64,000 nt of DNA from Jeotgalibacillus salarius (GCF_004405125.1 NZ_SORX01000004.1:338113-402112), one strand, 5' to 3'. Counted from the stretch's first letter, positions 46,413 to 56,178 are shown. The notes: a model not told the origin generated them from the letters alone. Numbers and translations: made by a program.

Positions 46413-47183
46413 CTAGAAATGATTAATAAATCCGCCTTCTGAATGTATCGTCTGACCAGTTACCCACTGAGCCTGTTCACTGACAAGGAATGACGCAAGG
46501 TTGGCAACATCTGCCGGTTGGCCAATCCTTCCCTGAGGAGAACGTTTCAATAGTACTTCTTTCAGATCTGCGTTCATCCAGCCTGTATCTGTAGGTCCGG
46601 GATTAATGATATTGATCGTGATTTTTCTTTCAGCAAGGACAGGGGAGATCGTATAGACGAGCGTATCCATTGTTGATTTTGTTAAAGCGTAGGAAAGCTC
46701 ATTTGGCATTGGTCCCTGTGCCCAGCCGGTTGTCATGCAGATCACTCTTCCAAAATCATACTCAAAGTGCTGCAGAAACTTTTGCGTCAGTAATGTAACT
46801 GCACGCGTATTAACAGCATAGTGCTGATCAAGCTGTTCAGTTGTTACGGTTTCAATTGTGTCGTTAATAGAGACAGCAGCATTGTTGATGAGTGTATCCG
46901 GGTACCGCCCAAAGACTGAATAACAATACGAAAACAGTTCATTTATAGATTGTGTGTCAGCTATATTCAGTTCAATCATTTCAGCCTGGATGTTTTTTTC
47001 CCGGCATAATTTTAAAATGTCATCTGCATCTTCACTTCTTTCGTGCGAAGAAACTTCCCGGTCATAAGCGTGCCAGTAGGTGAACAGCACATCTATACCA
47101 TCTGCTGCTAATCTTTCAGCAAGTGCAGCACCAATGCCTATTTTTCTTCCAACCCCGGTAACAAGGGCGAGTCTATTCGTCAT
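46413..47183 (-). CDS. short-chain dehydrogenase/reductase
   Basis: A 256-aa classical SDR of the 3-ketoacyl-ACP-reductase-like type. The cofactor motif is TGVGRKIGIG (about 9-18), with NNAAVSI, a catalytic segment MTTGWAQG and YALTK (Tyr-x3-Lys). The catalytic Ser position reads TTG rather than SS, slightly unusual. The substrate is unknown. Confidence 0.82.
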   Translation of the reverse strand: MTNRLALVTGVGRKIGIGAALAERLAADGIDVLFTYWHAYDREVSSHERSEDADDILKLCREKNIQAEMIELNIADTQSINELFSYCYSVFGRYPDTLINNAAVSINDTIETVTTEQLDQHYAVNTRAVTLLTQKFLQHFEYDFGRVICMTTGWAQGPMPNELSYALTKSTMDTLVYTISPVLAERKITINIINPGPTDTGWMNADLKEVLLKRSPQGRIGQPADVANLASFLVSEQAQWVTGQTIHSEGGFINHF

Positions 47184-47409
47184 TGAAATCCCTGCTTTCT
47201 GTGTTTACTATTTAGTGATTAGAAATATATTTGTGTAAAGCCCTTACCGCCGTCCATGCAAAAACCGTTCGTCTGCCATATAGAACATTTGCTAAGAAAC
47301 TGAATTTAAACCATAGAGTTATTATACAGTGTTAAAGACAGAATTTTTAATTATTCATTCAACTTCTCTGATATAGTAGTGGTAGAACTTTTTGAAAGGA
47401 ACGATCCTG

Positions 47410-47679
47410 ATGAGCAATTCAACTGAACAAACAAGAATGGATAAATTGAAATCACGCGAGAAGATCTTTCTTGGACTGCTGATAGGCGGTGCGCTTGGAC
47501 TGAATTTCCGCCTGATGAATGTACTGATGATTGATGATATTACGATGGAAACAGTGAGTAATATGGAACTGGGTATATATATTCTGTTTTTTGTGGTCGC
47601 AGTAATAGGTATGCTGTGGATAAGAAAGCAAAAACGAATTGAAATAGAAAAAAATCCGGAGCTTGCGAAGAAACAATGA
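47410..47679 (+). CDS. small membrane protein, coupled to the GNAT gene
   Basis: An 89-aa protein with two hydrophobic segments (about 20-40 and 53-72) and charged ends. ATG 47410 follows AAAGGA at 9 nt. Its stop overlaps the start of the acetyltransferase gene (ATGA). Family not recognised. Confidence 0.65.
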   Translation: MSNSTEQTRMDKLKSREKIFLGLLIGGALGLNFRLMNVLMIDDITMETVSNMELGIYILFFVVAVIGMLWIRKQKRIEIEKNPELAKKQ

Positions 47680-48227
47680 CTGCCTTTCCTGCACTTGAAA
47701 CAGACAGACTCATATTAAGAGCATTAACAAATGATGATACGCAGTTTATCTATGAGCATTTCTCCGATCCGATTGTCTGCAGGTATTTACTTGACGAGGA
47801 AGTCTACACCGAACTTGAAGAAGCTGAAAACTTCATTTTGTACAATTCCTATCACCCTAAGAAAAATCATAATCGTTGGGCAATCACAAAAAAAGATAGT
47901 GGGGCGCCCATCGGAACTTGTGGATTCCATGCATGGGACCGCTATAATAATATCGCAGAAATCGGCTATGACCTTTCGTACAAGGAGTGGGGGAAGGGTT
48001 ATGCAAAAGAAGCCGTGGCTGAAATGCTCAGACATGGGTTTAAAAGCATGAATCTGAACCGTATTGAGGCATACGCTGCCAAAGGCAATTGTGCTTCAAT
48101 GGAACTGTTGCAAAAACTGGGCTTTAAGTGTGAAGGTTTAGTAAGAGATAAGCACCTTTTTCGTGGGAATTATTATGACCATTACAGTTATTCACTTTTG
48201 AAAAGAGAATGGATAGAACACAGTTGA
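47676..48227 (+). CDS. GNAT-family N-acetyltransferase, RimJ/RimL type
   Basis: A 183-aa GNAT enzyme of the ribosomal-protein alanine acetyltransferase-like group. ETDRLILRAL at the N-terminus, the acetyl-CoA loop SYKEWGKGYAKEA (about 106-118) and NLNRIEAYAAKGNCASM mark the fold. The start overlaps the previous stop by 4 nt. The acceptor substrate is unknown. Confidence 0.88.
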   Translation: MTAFPALETDRLILRALTNDDTQFIYEHFSDPIVCRYLLDEEVYTELEEAENFILYNSYHPKKNHNRWAITKKDSGAPIGTCGFHAWDRYNNIAEIGYDLSYKEWGKGYAKEAVAEMLRHGFKSMNLNRIEAYAAKGNCASMELLQKLGFKCEGLVRDKHLFRGNYYDHYSYSLLKREWIEHS

Positions 48228-48244
48228 GTATGCTCATGATGTTA

Positions 48245-48275
48245 ATTAGTCTGGTTCTTACAGAATCGGACTAAT
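48245..48275 (+). terminator. hairpin after the GNAT gene
   Basis: ATTAGTCTGGTTCT and AGAATCGGACTAAT arms (12 of 14 paired) with a 3-nt loop. No T-run follows, so its terminator role is uncertain. Confidence 0.5.
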
Positions 48276-48368
48276 TGGCGTATCGAAAAAACTGCCCGAC
48301 TGGTCTTAATGATTGGACTGATGGGGTAAACATCTACTAGTAGCAAAATTTTGTTGGGAGTGATCTGA

Positions 48369-49619
48369 TTGACAGTGGATATTAAAAGGTTAAATAGAAA
48401 AAAAGTCATTATTATAGGCGGGGACGGATTTTGTGGCTGGCCGACAACCCTTCATTTATCAAGGCAGGGGTATGAGGTTGTGATTGTAGATAACCTGTCC
48501 CGCAGAAATATTGACAATGAACTTGAAGTAGAATCCCTTACACCAATCAAACCGCTCGGAGAACGAATAAAAGTCTGGCAAGAGCTGACAGGTCATAAAA
48601 TTCGTCACATTAATATCAATATTGCAGAAGACTATGAGCAACTTCTTCAAGTGCTGAATGATGAGAAACCGGGGACCATCATCCATTTTGCAGAACAGCG
48701 CTCGGCCCCTTACTCCATGAAATCTCCACGACATAAGCGTTACACAGTTAACAACAATATCAATGGCACACATAATCTGCTGTGCGCGATTTCAGAATCA
48801 GAACTAGACATTCACCTTGTACACCTTGGAACGATGGGTGTTTACGGTTACGGAACGGCAGGTGTGAAAATCCCAGAAGGCTACCTTGAAGTTGAAGTGA
48901 TAACTGACAAGGGTGAACGTGTGGAACAGGAGATTCTTTACCCGACCAATCCGGGCTCTGTTTACCATATGACAAAGTCTCAGGATCAGCTGTTGTTCCA
49001 GTATTATAACAAAAACGATCAGATGAGAATCACGGATCTGCACCAGGGAATTGTATGGGGGACAAACACTGAAGAAACAAAATTAGATGAACGGCTGATC
49101 AACCGGTTTGACTACGACGGTGACTATGGTACTGTACTGAACCGCTTCTTAATGCAGGCGGCGCTTGATTACCCAATTACCGTGCATGGAACAGGGGGTC
49201 AGACACGTGCGTTTATCCATATTCAGGACACTGTGCGCTGTATTCAGCTGGCAATTGAAAATCCACCGCAAAAAGAGGATCGGGTCATGATTTTTAACCA
49301 GATGACTGAAACCCATCGTATCGAGGATCTTGCTAAGATGGTACGTGAATTAACTGAAGGGGAAATTGCATACGTGCAAAACCCGCGTAAAGAAGCTGCT
49401 GAAAATGAATTACACGTTAAAAATGACCTGTTTCTATCAAAAGGCTTGAAACCGACAACTTTGAATCAGGGGCTTCTCAGAGAAGTATCGGAAGTAGCAA
49501 AGCGTTATGCACACAGAGCAGATTTATCTAAAATTCCTGCGCGAAGTGTCTGGACAAAAGATCAGCAGCCTGGTGTACCTGAAGAACGTGAAGCTGCAAT
49601 CGAGAAAAGCAGACTATAA
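48369..49619 (+). CDS. sqdB: UDP-sulfoquinovose synthase (SqdB/SQD1 family)
   Basis: A 416-aa extended SDR very like plant SQD1, which makes UDP-sulfoquinovose from UDP-glucose and sulfite. Signature words in order: GGDGFCGWPTTLHLS (about 18-32), FAEQRSAPYSM, LGTMGVYG, YHMTKSQD (Tyr and Lys of the active site), HQGIVWG, NRFLMQAALDYPITVHG and GGQTRAFIHIQDTVRCI. These are more specific than a general epimerase. The TTG start has GGGAG 8 nt upstream. It is followed 11 nt later by an SqdX-like glycosyltransferase, which strongly supports a sulfolipid role. Confidence 0.88.
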   Translation: MTVDIKRLNRKKVIIIGGDGFCGWPTTLHLSRQGYEVVIVDNLSRRNIDNELEVESLTPIKPLGERIKVWQELTGHKIRHININIAEDYEQLLQVLNDEKPGTIIHFAEQRSAPYSMKSPRHKRYTVNNNINGTHNLLCAISESELDIHLVHLGTMGVYGYGTAGVKIPEGYLEVEVITDKGERVEQEILYPTNPGSVYHMTKSQDQLLFQYYNKNDQMRITDLHQGIVWGTNTEETKLDERLINRFDYDGDYGTVLNRFLMQAALDYPITVHGTGGQTRAFIHIQDTVRCIQLAIENPPQKEDRVMIFNQMTETHRIEDLAKMVRELTEGEIAYVQNPRKEAAENELHVKNDLFLSKGLKPTTLNQGLLREVSEVAKRYAHRADLSKIPARSVWTKDQQPGVPEEREAAIEKSRL

Positions 49620-49630
49620 GGAGATATTCG

Positions 49631-50779
49631 ATGAGAATAGCAATTATTACGGAAACCTTTCTGCCATCAACGGACGGTGTAGTCACCAGGCTATGCGCAT
49701 CTATTCGCTGGCTCAGAAATGAAGGACATGAAGTGATGGTGATCGCTCCGGACCTTGGTGTAAAAGAGTATGAAGGAGCAATCGTTGCAGGGATCCCTGC
49801 TTACAAACTCTTTGTGTATAAGGAAACAAGAAAGTTTTCTTTTTACTCTAAGAAAATAAAAACTTTCTTAGAAGAATTCAACCCCGATATTGTACATGCA
49901 GTAAATCCATCATTTCTGGGTGTGACAGGTGTTTATTACACTAAGAAGCTGAAGCTGCCACTTATGGCATCCTACCACACGCATGTACCGAAATATGCTG
50001 ATTATTATAACGTTTCGTTCCTGAAACCCGCAATGTGGACATACTTCAAAACAATCCACAATCGTGCAGCTCTCAATCTGTGTACTTCAAAAGCTGTACT
50101 TGGAGAGTTAAGTGAAAAAGGTTTTAAAAACATTCATTTATGGAAAAGAGGCGTGGATACGAAGCAATTTCATCCTGACTTTTACAGCGATGATATGCGT
50201 GAGCGTCTGACGAACGGACAACCGGATAAAACACTGCTGCTATTTGTCGGCAGACTTGCAGCTGAAAAAGAGATTGAGCGTATCAGACCACTCCTGGACC
50301 ATTCTGATGACTTTTGTCTTGCGATTGTTGGAGATGGACCGAATAGAGCGTTACTTGAAGAAGAATTCGCTCATACAAATACGATTTTCACAGGATTTAT
50401 GCACGGGGATGAGCTGGCGCAGGCGTATGCCTCTGCAGATGTTTTTGCATTTCCCTCAACGACTGAAACGCTCGGTCTGGTGCTGATGGAAGCGATGGCT
50501 GCCGGATTGCCAGTGTTAGCTGCAAACAGCGGCCCTACTGCTGAACAGATTGTGAATGGAGAAACAGGTATACTGTTTGATCCGGAAGTTCCCGCCAGTT
50601 TGCTAAGAGCAGCCGATCAGCTGAAAGCGAAAGAAAAGCGTGATGAAATGGGACAGCGTGCACATACAGATATCCAGTCAGTCGGCTGGGACGATTCTGC
50701 AGCACAGCTGATGGATTATTATCAGGAGACGCTACGGCTTCACTATGGAGAGTCCTCAGAGGAACAGTCAGGCAGGTGA
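49631..50779 (+). CDS. sqdX: GT4 glycosyltransferase, probable sulfoquinovosyltransferase (SqdX type)
   Basis: A 382-aa GT4 enzyme resembling SqdX/SQD2, which transfers sulfoquinovose from UDP-sulfoquinovose to diacylglycerol. N-terminal ITETFLPSTDGVVTRL, VWKRGVD-like LWKRGVDTKQF, and PSTTETLGLVLMEAMAAGLPV (about 276-296) match the MgtA/SqdX group. AAGGAGAT precedes the ATG. Alternatively it could make another glycolipid; adjacency to sqdB is the deciding evidence. Confidence 0.82.
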   Translation: MRIAIITETFLPSTDGVVTRLCASIRWLRNEGHEVMVIAPDLGVKEYEGAIVAGIPAYKLFVYKETRKFSFYSKKIKTFLEEFNPDIVHAVNPSFLGVTGVYYTKKLKLPLMASYHTHVPKYADYYNVSFLKPAMWTYFKTIHNRAALNLCTSKAVLGELSEKGFKNIHLWKRGVDTKQFHPDFYSDDMRERLTNGQPDKTLLLFVGRLAAEKEIERIRPLLDHSDDFCLAIVGDGPNRALLEEEFAHTNTIFTGFMHGDELAQAYASADVFAFPSTTETLGLVLMEAMAAGLPVLAANSGPTAEQIVNGETGILFDPEVPASLLRAADQLKAKEKRDEMGQRAHTDIQSVGWDDSAAQLMDYYQETLRLHYGESSEEQSGR

Positions 50780-50783
50780 TAGG

Positions 50784-51200
50784 ATGAAGAAGCGCGGATC
50801 AAAGCAATTTGCTTCTTACAGCGTCATTGGATTAAGCTGTGCATTGCTTGATATCGGTGTACTAAATGGACTGTTGATCGCTTTCCCTACAAGAGAAGCA
50901 GGGCTCTTAACAGTCTATAATACACTTGCTTACACAGCCGCAATTCTAAACAGTTATTATTGGAATTCAAAGTACACATTTAACGTGAATAAGAATAAAA
51001 AACAGTTTGCAGCTTTTATCATTCAGGCAACTGTCAGCCTTTTTATTGCCAATGGTGTTTTCGTTGGCGGCGTGTGGCTGCTTGATCAGCTGAATCTTTT
51101 CCCTAACTGGCTTGAAGCAAATTCAGCAAAAGGATTATCTATGCTATTATCCTCACTAGCCAGCTTCTTTTTTATGAAATGGTTTGTGTTCAGACGATAG
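50784..51200 (+). CDS. GtrA-family membrane protein
   Basis: A 138-aa GtrA-like protein with four membrane segments (FASYSVIGLSCALLDIGVLN, and ending KWFVFRR). GtrA proteins are thought to help move lipid-linked sugars across membranes. ATG 50784, after AGGTGAT, lies 4 nt past the glycosyltransferase stop. It may move the glycolipid of this operon to the outer leaflet; inference. Confidence 0.83.
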   Translation: MKKRGSKQFASYSVIGLSCALLDIGVLNGLLIAFPTREAGLLTVYNTLAYTAAILNSYYWNSKYTFNVNKNKKQFAAFIIQATVSLFIANGVFVGGVWLLDQLNLFPNWLEANSAKGLSMLLSSLASFFFMKWFVFRR

Positions 51201-51211
51201 AATCTTTAAGA

Positions 51212-51327
51212 ACCGCTGTTGATTGATTAAAACGCAATGTCATTAAAAAAGCAATGTGCCGGTTAGATGGAGGCACATTGCTTTTTTAGTAACAAATTAC
51301 GGCTTAAATATAAATCAACAGCGGTGC
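51212..51327. repeat. 13-bp inverted repeat enclosing a terminator
   Basis: ACCGCTGTTGATT near 51212 and AATCAACAGCGGT near 51316 form perfect arms on either side of the sqd/CAP terminator. The arm resembles the ends of the dispersed palindromes (copy 5 ends GGTCAACAGC), suggesting a decayed or hybrid member. Confidence 0.55.
51245..51287. terminator. bidirectional terminator between gtrA-like and CAP genes
   Basis: AAAAAAGCAATGTGCC and GGCACATTGCTTTTTT arms. Confidence 0.88.
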
Positions 51328-51334
51328 AGAAAGA

Positions 51335-52486
51335 CTATCGGTTAAAAAACTTTTCAGTAAAAAATGGCTGGTCTTCCTCATTGAAATCTACGCCAACACC
51401 AAGGTGGCCGTACTCAGGCTTCAATATATTTTCGCGGTGACCGAGCGAGTTCATTAAGCCTTCGTGGGCAAATATTGCACTGTACTGTCCGTAGGCAAGA
51501 TTTTCACCTGCAACAGTATAACTGATACCATCCGCATTCATCCGGTCAAATGGAGATTCGCCGGCCTGATTTGTGTGAGAGAAAAATCGATTCTCTGCCA
51601 TATCCACACTATGCTTGCGGGCAGTTTCACTGACTGCTTCGTTCCACTCAAGTGTATTTAAGCCGTGTGCGACTCTCGCAGCATTTGTGAGATCGAACAG
51701 TTGGAGCTTAAAGCCTTCCTCCAGTTCGGCTGAAGGCGCTGCATAAAGTTTGTCCCGATTGTCTTCAAGATCTTCTGAAATCACCTGAAGTGCAGTGACG
51801 GTATTCTCCTCATGATGATCATAAAAAACGGTAATATAAGCTCCGTCGAAAGAAAATAAATCGTACTCGCCTTCATCCTGCAGCTCGTAACGCACCATTC
51901 CTTTTCTAAGTGAAGTGAGTGGATCGCCCAGCTCAGCGCGAACTTCATCACGTGTACTGCCCATCTGAAGAGACAAAGAAGAGGTAATGAGATCCTGATT
52001 TGTAAATAAACCATTTACCTTATCTTCTTCATTATATGACGTCATAAAGAAATTTTGATATTGCTCGTGATAAGCATGCCATTCAACGCCGAATTCATTA
52101 AATGAACTGCGTGTGGCTTGTCCTGCAGATGCTTCCACATCAGCCTTTGACTGTCCGAGTTCTATATTATGAACTGCAAACAGCTTCTCAGTCGGGACAC
52201 TCAGTTCAGGACGCTCAACCGCAGCAGTTTCATTTTCGATTGTTTCTGTAGACAGGTCCGGTGCGTCCTGGATCACATCATTTATATCAATAATAAAATC
52301 AGTCAGTGACTGAAGTAATGATTCCCATGCATGTTGAATTGTTCCATCCTCAACAGCGGCAGACGCCTGATCAGTCACATCACTGATAAAAGACAGATTT
52401 ACCGAGTCAGGAATATATTCCTCCCACATCGGTTTTGAGAGAAAAAGGCCAAGGACGATGACAATCAGCAGAAGTATTTTTCTCAA
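51335..52486 (-). CDS. CAP-domain protein with CAP-associated N-terminal domain
   Basis: A 383-aa exported protein similar in layout to B. subtilis YlbC. An N-terminal signal/anchor (about 3-17) is followed by a CAP-associated domain (about 100-240, with two ELGQSKADVEASAG-like motifs; the second reads MGSTRDEVRAELGDP) and a C-terminal CAP/SCP domain (about 260-383). The CAP domain retains HSVDMAENRFFSH and GENLAYG words. The role in Bacillales is unknown. Confidence 0.85.
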   Translation of the reverse strand: MRKILLLIVIVLGLFLSKPMWEEYIPDSVNLSFISDVTDQASAAVEDGTIQHAWESLLQSLTDFIIDINDVIQDAPDLSTETIENETAAVERPELSVPTEKLFAVHNIELGQSKADVEASAGQATRSSFNEFGVEWHAYHEQYQNFFMTSYNEEDKVNGLFTNQDLITSSLSLQMGSTRDEVRAELGDPLTSLRKGMVRYELQDEGEYDLFSFDGAYITVFYDHHEENTVTALQVISEDLEDNRDKLYAAPSAELEEGFKLQLFDLTNAARVAHGLNTLEWNEAVSETARKHSVDMAENRFFSHTNQAGESPFDRMNADGISYTVAGENLAYGQYSAIFAHEGLMNSLGHRENILKPEYGHLGVGVDFNEEDQPFFTEKFFNR

Positions 52487-52793
52487 AGCGCATTTCCCCC
52501 TTTATCTTAAATCTATTTTACATGATGGAAGGGTTGTGGTGAAAGTCAGAAGGGTATTGGAGAGGCAGTTATGTGACAATTCAAAGTACTAATAGCTACC
52601 CTTTCACAAATAGCTGCAAACAAAATGATGGGGAAGTCAATATACGTGGGAAAATTTCTTGAGAGGTAGCCTGTGGAATTTGTCAGTTCAAAATGAATTT
52701 CGTGAGTTAAGTGACATTTGACCTGCACATCTGCGGGATCTACTCTAATATCCGAACATAAAAACCGCACCCTCTAAAGGATGCGGGACTACA
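52487..52793. other. 307-bp intergenic region between CAP gene and mtnD
   Basis: I see no gene here. Recurrent AATTTCGTGAG-like words occur at uneven spacing (52653, 52677, 52696) and could be a decayed array. The mtnD terminator lies at 52764-52786. Confidence 0.5.
52764..52786 (-). terminator. terminator of the mtnWXBD operon
   Basis: CCGCATCC and GGGTGCGG-type arms on the minus strand followed by TTTTTAT. Confidence 0.8.
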
Positions 52794-53336
52794 TTATTTC
52801 GCTTCTTCAAATGCAGGATCATGGAAAGGATGGGCAACCCAGCCTTCTTTTTCAATAAACAGTCTGACTGCCACGACTTCACGCTCATCAGTCAGCGTAA
52901 AGAAGTGAGGGGTATTAACCGGTACGGAAATCACATCGCCAGGAGAAAGATTAACGTCAAAATAACCTTTCTCTTCACTTTTAATAATGAAAATTCCTGA
53001 ACCGGCTGTGATCGCGCGTACTTCATCTTCAGTGTGTGTATGCACCTGCTCGAATTTTTTCAGCAGATCTTCAAGACCAGGTGTTTGCTCATTCAGAGAG
53101 ATTACGTCCCAGTTATGGTAGTCGCGGCGCTCAGCCAATGAACGAATCTCACTATCAAATACTGAAAGGACGGTTTCTTTATCTTCATCAGACAGCCCCG
53201 TCACCCCCTGAAGTGCTTCCGGAAGTTTCGCAGTATCCCACTTTTCATATAATACGCCCTGATCTGACAGGAATGCCTGAACCTGTTCTTCGCCTCTAAT
53301 CGTTTCCTGTGTATCTCTGATTGTAATCGTCGCCAT
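52794..53336 (-). CDS. mtnD: acireductone dioxygenase
   Basis: A 180-aa cupin of the ARD family. It oxidises acireductone to the keto acid of methionine plus formate (Fe form). Metal ligands are in HTHTEDEVR (two His and Glu) and the downstream His of NTPHFFTL. Last gene of the mtnW-mtnX-mtnB-mtnD operon, 2 nt after mtnB. Confidence 0.95.
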   Translation of the reverse strand: MATITIRDTQETIRGEEQVQAFLSDQGVLYEKWDTAKLPEALQGVTGLSDEDKETVLSVFDSEIRSLAERRDYHNWDVISLNEQTPGLEDLLKKFEQVHTHTEDEVRAITAGSGIFIIKSEEKGYFDVNLSPGDVISVPVNTPHFFTLTDEREVVAVRLFIEKEGWVAHPFHDPAFEEAK

Positions 53337-53338
53337 TT

Positions 53339-53968
53339 TTATCTTCCTCCCTGCGTTTGTGTACGTAATGTCAGGTGACTCTCAAATAAAAATTCAAATG
53401 CTTCAAGGTGCTTTTTTGCTTCAAATGCATTTCGTCCCCAGGCAGTGATGCCATGGTTTCTGATCAGCACACCATAAATGTTTTTCCCGATTTGTTCTCC
53501 TAAAAGATCTGCCAGATCAGGAATATGAGAAGGGTTTTCAATAATCGGCACACGCAAAACTGCGTCTTCTTCCCACAGGTTAAATGCTTTAATCAATTCC
53601 TGACCCTGAAAAGTGATTTCACCCTGTTCAGCATAAATATCAGAAATGACATTATTGCTGACAGTATGAACATGAAGCGAGCAGCCTGCGTCTGTCAGCT
53701 CATATACCTTCTGATGAAGCAATGTTTCGGCAGAGGGTTTTAGAGATGTCTGTTCAACAGGATGGCTGTTTTCGTCTACTAATAGAAAGTCCTCATCTGT
53801 CCGTTCGTACTTATCCTTGCCGCTTGCTGTGACAAGAAACTCAAGCGGTTCATCAGATACTTTAATTGAAAGGTTACCGCTTGTTCCGGGAAACCAGCCT
53901 CGTGCACCGAGCGCGTCCTTTATATTAGCAAGCTCATGCCAGCGTTTCTTAAGGTCGACGGTCGTCAT
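53339..53968 (-). CDS. mtnB: methylthioribulose-1-phosphate dehydratase
   Basis: A 209-aa class II aldolase-fold enzyme. Zinc ligands lie in LHVHTVSNN and [23 protein letters not shown] is the family's substrate-binding word. It overlaps mtnX by 4 nt. Confidence 0.95.
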   Translation of the reverse strand: MTTVDLKKRWHELANIKDALGARGWFPGTSGNLSIKVSDEPLEFLVTASGKDKYERTDEDFLLVDENSHPVEQTSLKPSAETLLHQKVYELTDAGCSLHVHTVSNNVISDIYAEQGEITFQGQELIKAFNLWEEDAVLRVPIIENPSHIPDLADLLGEQIGKNIYGVLIRNHGITAWGRNAFEAKKHLEAFEFLFESHLTLRTQTQGGR

Positions 53969-54630
53969 CTGTGAATAACCTCCTTAGGCTGTTCGAGGTA
54001 GCTGACTACCTCATCAAAATGTGTAAAACGCTGATAAGGCAGGTTCAGTTCGCGGCATTTCTCTTCAAGATAATCGCCGCATACAAAGACAAGATCAGCA
54101 AGTTTTGCAGCTTCGAGATCTGTCACTGAGTCTCCAATCACAATTTTTTTAACCTGATCATCTGCAAGTTTTCTGATGATACTCGGCTTACAGCACCCGC
54201 AATCGTTTGTGCAATGTGTGTCGCAGCTATGAGGCCATGTGACCTCAATCTTATCTCCCGAAAAATCACTGCCATTACAGTAAAGGTAATCATCCATGTT
54301 ATAAGGTTTTAAAATAGGCTCAACGAAAAAGTCGATTCCGCCGCTGACAATGTTTAGCGGAATACTTTCCTGACTGGTGTATTTGACAAAATCGCCAAAT
54401 CCACCCCGGATTTCTGCAGTTTCGACAACGTAGCGGACGATCTCATCTTTCAATGCAGAAGGGAGGGTGGCGAACATATTTCCGACCCCTTCACGAATCG
54501 ATATTTCCCGGGAAAGAATCTGATCTTTTATCGGTTCCCATCCCGGCGGATCAAAGTGCTGCATAATTGAAATGATATTGTCGGATTTTGTAATGGTGCC
54601 ATCAAAATCGCAAAAAATCATTTTTGACAT
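53965..54630 (-). CDS. mtnX: 2-hydroxy-3-keto-5-methylthiopentenyl-1-phosphate phosphatase
   Basis: A 221-aa HAD phosphatase. The nucleophile motif is FCDFDGTIT (about 6-14), and [11 protein letters not shown] supplies the metal site. A Cys-rich insert, [13 protein letters not shown], in the middle is typical of MtnX. ATG 54630 with GGGTGAT is chosen; an upstream extension of the frame overlaps mtnW and is not coding. Starts 4 nt after the mtnW stop. Confidence 0.95.
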   Translation of the reverse strand: MSKMIFCDFDGTITKSDNIISIMQHFDPPGWEPIKDQILSREISIREGVGNMFATLPSALKDEIVRYVVETAEIRGGFGDFVKYTSQESIPLNIVSGGIDFFVEPILKPYNMDDYLYCNGSDFSGDKIEVTWPHSCDTHCTNDCGCCKPSIIRKLADDQVKKIVIGDSVTDLEAAKLADLVFVCGDYLEEKCRELNLPYQRFTHFDEVVSYLEQPKEVIHR

Positions 54631-54634
54631 CTCA

Positions 54635-55852
54635 TCACCCCCAGAGTGCCAGCGCTTTTTCAAGTTCAGGCGATTTTGCTGCTGCGTCTTCCAGTGTGCC
54701 TCCAGCCTGAACTTCAGCAATTGCATCACGGAATGCTTTTGCTCCGGCTTCTGCTCCGCCAGGATGACCGTGAATGCCGCCGCCTGCATTAATGATTGAA
54801 TCCTTTCCAAAATCTTTAATCAACTGAGGGACAAGTCCAGGATGAATGCCGGCTGATGGAACCGGGAATGCACGCTTCAGTCGGCTTTCAGAAGTAAGCG
54901 CATTTTTAATTGCCAGTGTTTCACTTTTTTCCATGGCCACGCTGCCGTAAGGAGAAGGGAAGAGTACAAAGTCTGCTCCAGCCAAACGAAGCAATTTGCC
55001 AAGCAACACCTGATTTGAGATCCCATAAAGCGGTGAAGCAGTCAGGGCGCCTGATACTGCTGGATGCGCCATGATCGGCACGTCGATATATGGATCTTCC
55101 GCAAGACTCTGCAGCGTATCCAGCCCATATGCGAAAACGTTAAAAAGGAGTGCATTCGCGCCGAGCGATACAGCTTTTCTTGCTTTGTCCCTTAATTCAA
55201 ACGTTCTGCCTGACAGATTCACTGCGTATAATGTACGGTGACCAGAACGCTCATATTCCTCATTTAATACTTTTACACCACGTCTGATTCTGTCCTCAAA
55301 AGGAGTGAGCGGATTATCAAACAGGATTTCATCGTCTTTTACAAGATCCACACCACCGGCTGCCTGAGCACGAAGCTGCTGTTCAAAAAGGTCTGTACCG
55401 CGACCAATCATTCCTTTGAAAATACTCATTAACAGCGGCCGGTCATGTACACCAAGCTTTGTTCTGATCGAATCAACCCCAAATTGAGGACCCGGAAATT
55501 GCTTTTCAAGCGCTTCATCCAGCTCAATATCAACCAGCTTCACTTCACCATCGAGAGACAGCTTACCAAATATCGTCGTCAGGATTGCCGGAATATCAGC
55601 ACTGAAATTTGCTGCCGGATAAGCAATCTTAATCAGTCCGGCTTTACGCTCACCCAGGTGACTTGCGGCAGCAGAAGGGGAAGTTTCTTCAACAGATATG
55701 ACTTCACCCTTATGTTTTTTGAGTTGCTCCTGATCAACCACAGGGAGGTCTGTCCACGAACCGACCGTAAGCCCAAGTGCAATTGACTCTGCCTTTTTTT
55801 CTAAATTCCCTTTTGCATCATGCACAAGGTATGTAGCTGTAATATGTGACAT
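54635..55852 (-). CDS. mtnW: 2,3-diketo-5-methylthiopentyl-1-phosphate enolase (RuBisCO-like)
   Basis: A 405-aa RuBisCO-like protein. The lysine that is carbamylated lies in [13 protein letters not shown], with the acidic metal residues beside it. ATG 55852 with AAAGGA 8 nt upstream is preferred over ATG 55861. First gene of the operon, under a SAM-I riboswitch. Presence of mtnW and mtnX rather than the fused enolase-phosphatase mtnC follows the Bacillus version of the pathway. Confidence 0.96.
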   Translation of the reverse strand: MSHITATYLVHDAKGNLEKKAESIALGLTVGSWTDLPVVDQEQLKKHKGEVISVEETSPSAAASHLGERKAGLIKIAYPAANFSADIPAILTTIFGKLSLDGEVKLVDIELDEALEKQFPGPQFGVDSIRTKLGVHDRPLLMSIFKGMIGRGTDLFEQQLRAQAAGGVDLVKDDEILFDNPLTPFEDRIRRGVKVLNEEYERSGHRTLYAVNLSGRTFELRDKARKAVSLGANALLFNVFAYGLDTLQSLAEDPYIDVPIMAHPAVSGALTASPLYGISNQVLLGKLLRLAGADFVLFPSPYGSVAMEKSETLAIKNALTSESRLKRAFPVPSAGIHPGLVPQLIKDFGKDSIINAGGGIHGHPGGAEAGAKAFRDAIAEVQAGGTLEDAAAKSPELEKALALWG

Positions 55853-55885
55853 TGAAAACATCCTTTCGAAAATAAAAATAAAAAA

Positions 55886-55908
55886 TCCGCTCCCAAAGAG
55901 GAAGCGGA
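55886..55908 (-). terminator. riboswitch-controlled terminator before mtnW
   Basis: TCCGCTTCC and GGGAGCGGA-type arms on the minus strand followed by TTTTTTATTTTTATTTT. It lies between the aptamer and the mtnW ribosome site. Confidence 0.85.
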
Positions 55909-55928
55909 CATCAAAATGTACGTTCTTC

Positions 55929-56037
55929 CTCTTATCCTTCAGCTGTCGCTGTGAGAATTAGCACCTTGAATCAGCATTCGCTGAAACAGGTTGCCGGGTT
56001 TCATCGGGCTCGCCCCTCCACCTGCTCTTTATAAGAG
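55929..56037 (-). promoter_or_regulatory. SAM-I (S-box) riboswitch of mtnWXBD
   Basis: On the minus strand: P1 arms CTCTTAT (56037 side) and GATAAGAG (55929-55936), then AGCAGGTGGAGGG, GATGAAACCCGGCAACC and GGTGCTAATTC. These are the conserved S-box core in order. High SAM should favour the downstream terminator and shut off the operon. Confidence 0.93.
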
Positions 56038-56178
56038 TTTCATACGTATGTAGTTGGATTTAAAATCATGTACCGAATTATGGCAGACAATCTCAAAAGC
56101 GTCAAGCAGTTTTTTCAGAAAATTATATTGTTGATTTTTGAATTTGTGATTATAGAATATGACGTGTTTGATAGTCTG

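Noticed and set aside
52540..52760. Possible eighth 21-bp-period array before mtnD
   Set aside because: AATTTCGTGAG-like words recur but the spacings are 24, 19 and about 19 bp and the words are weak. I could not fix a 21-bp register.
54635..54810. N-terminal extension of mtnX by 60 residues
   Set aside because: It is antisense-free but fully overlaps mtnW in another frame; the internal ATG 54630 has a proper ribosome site and gives the family's normal length.
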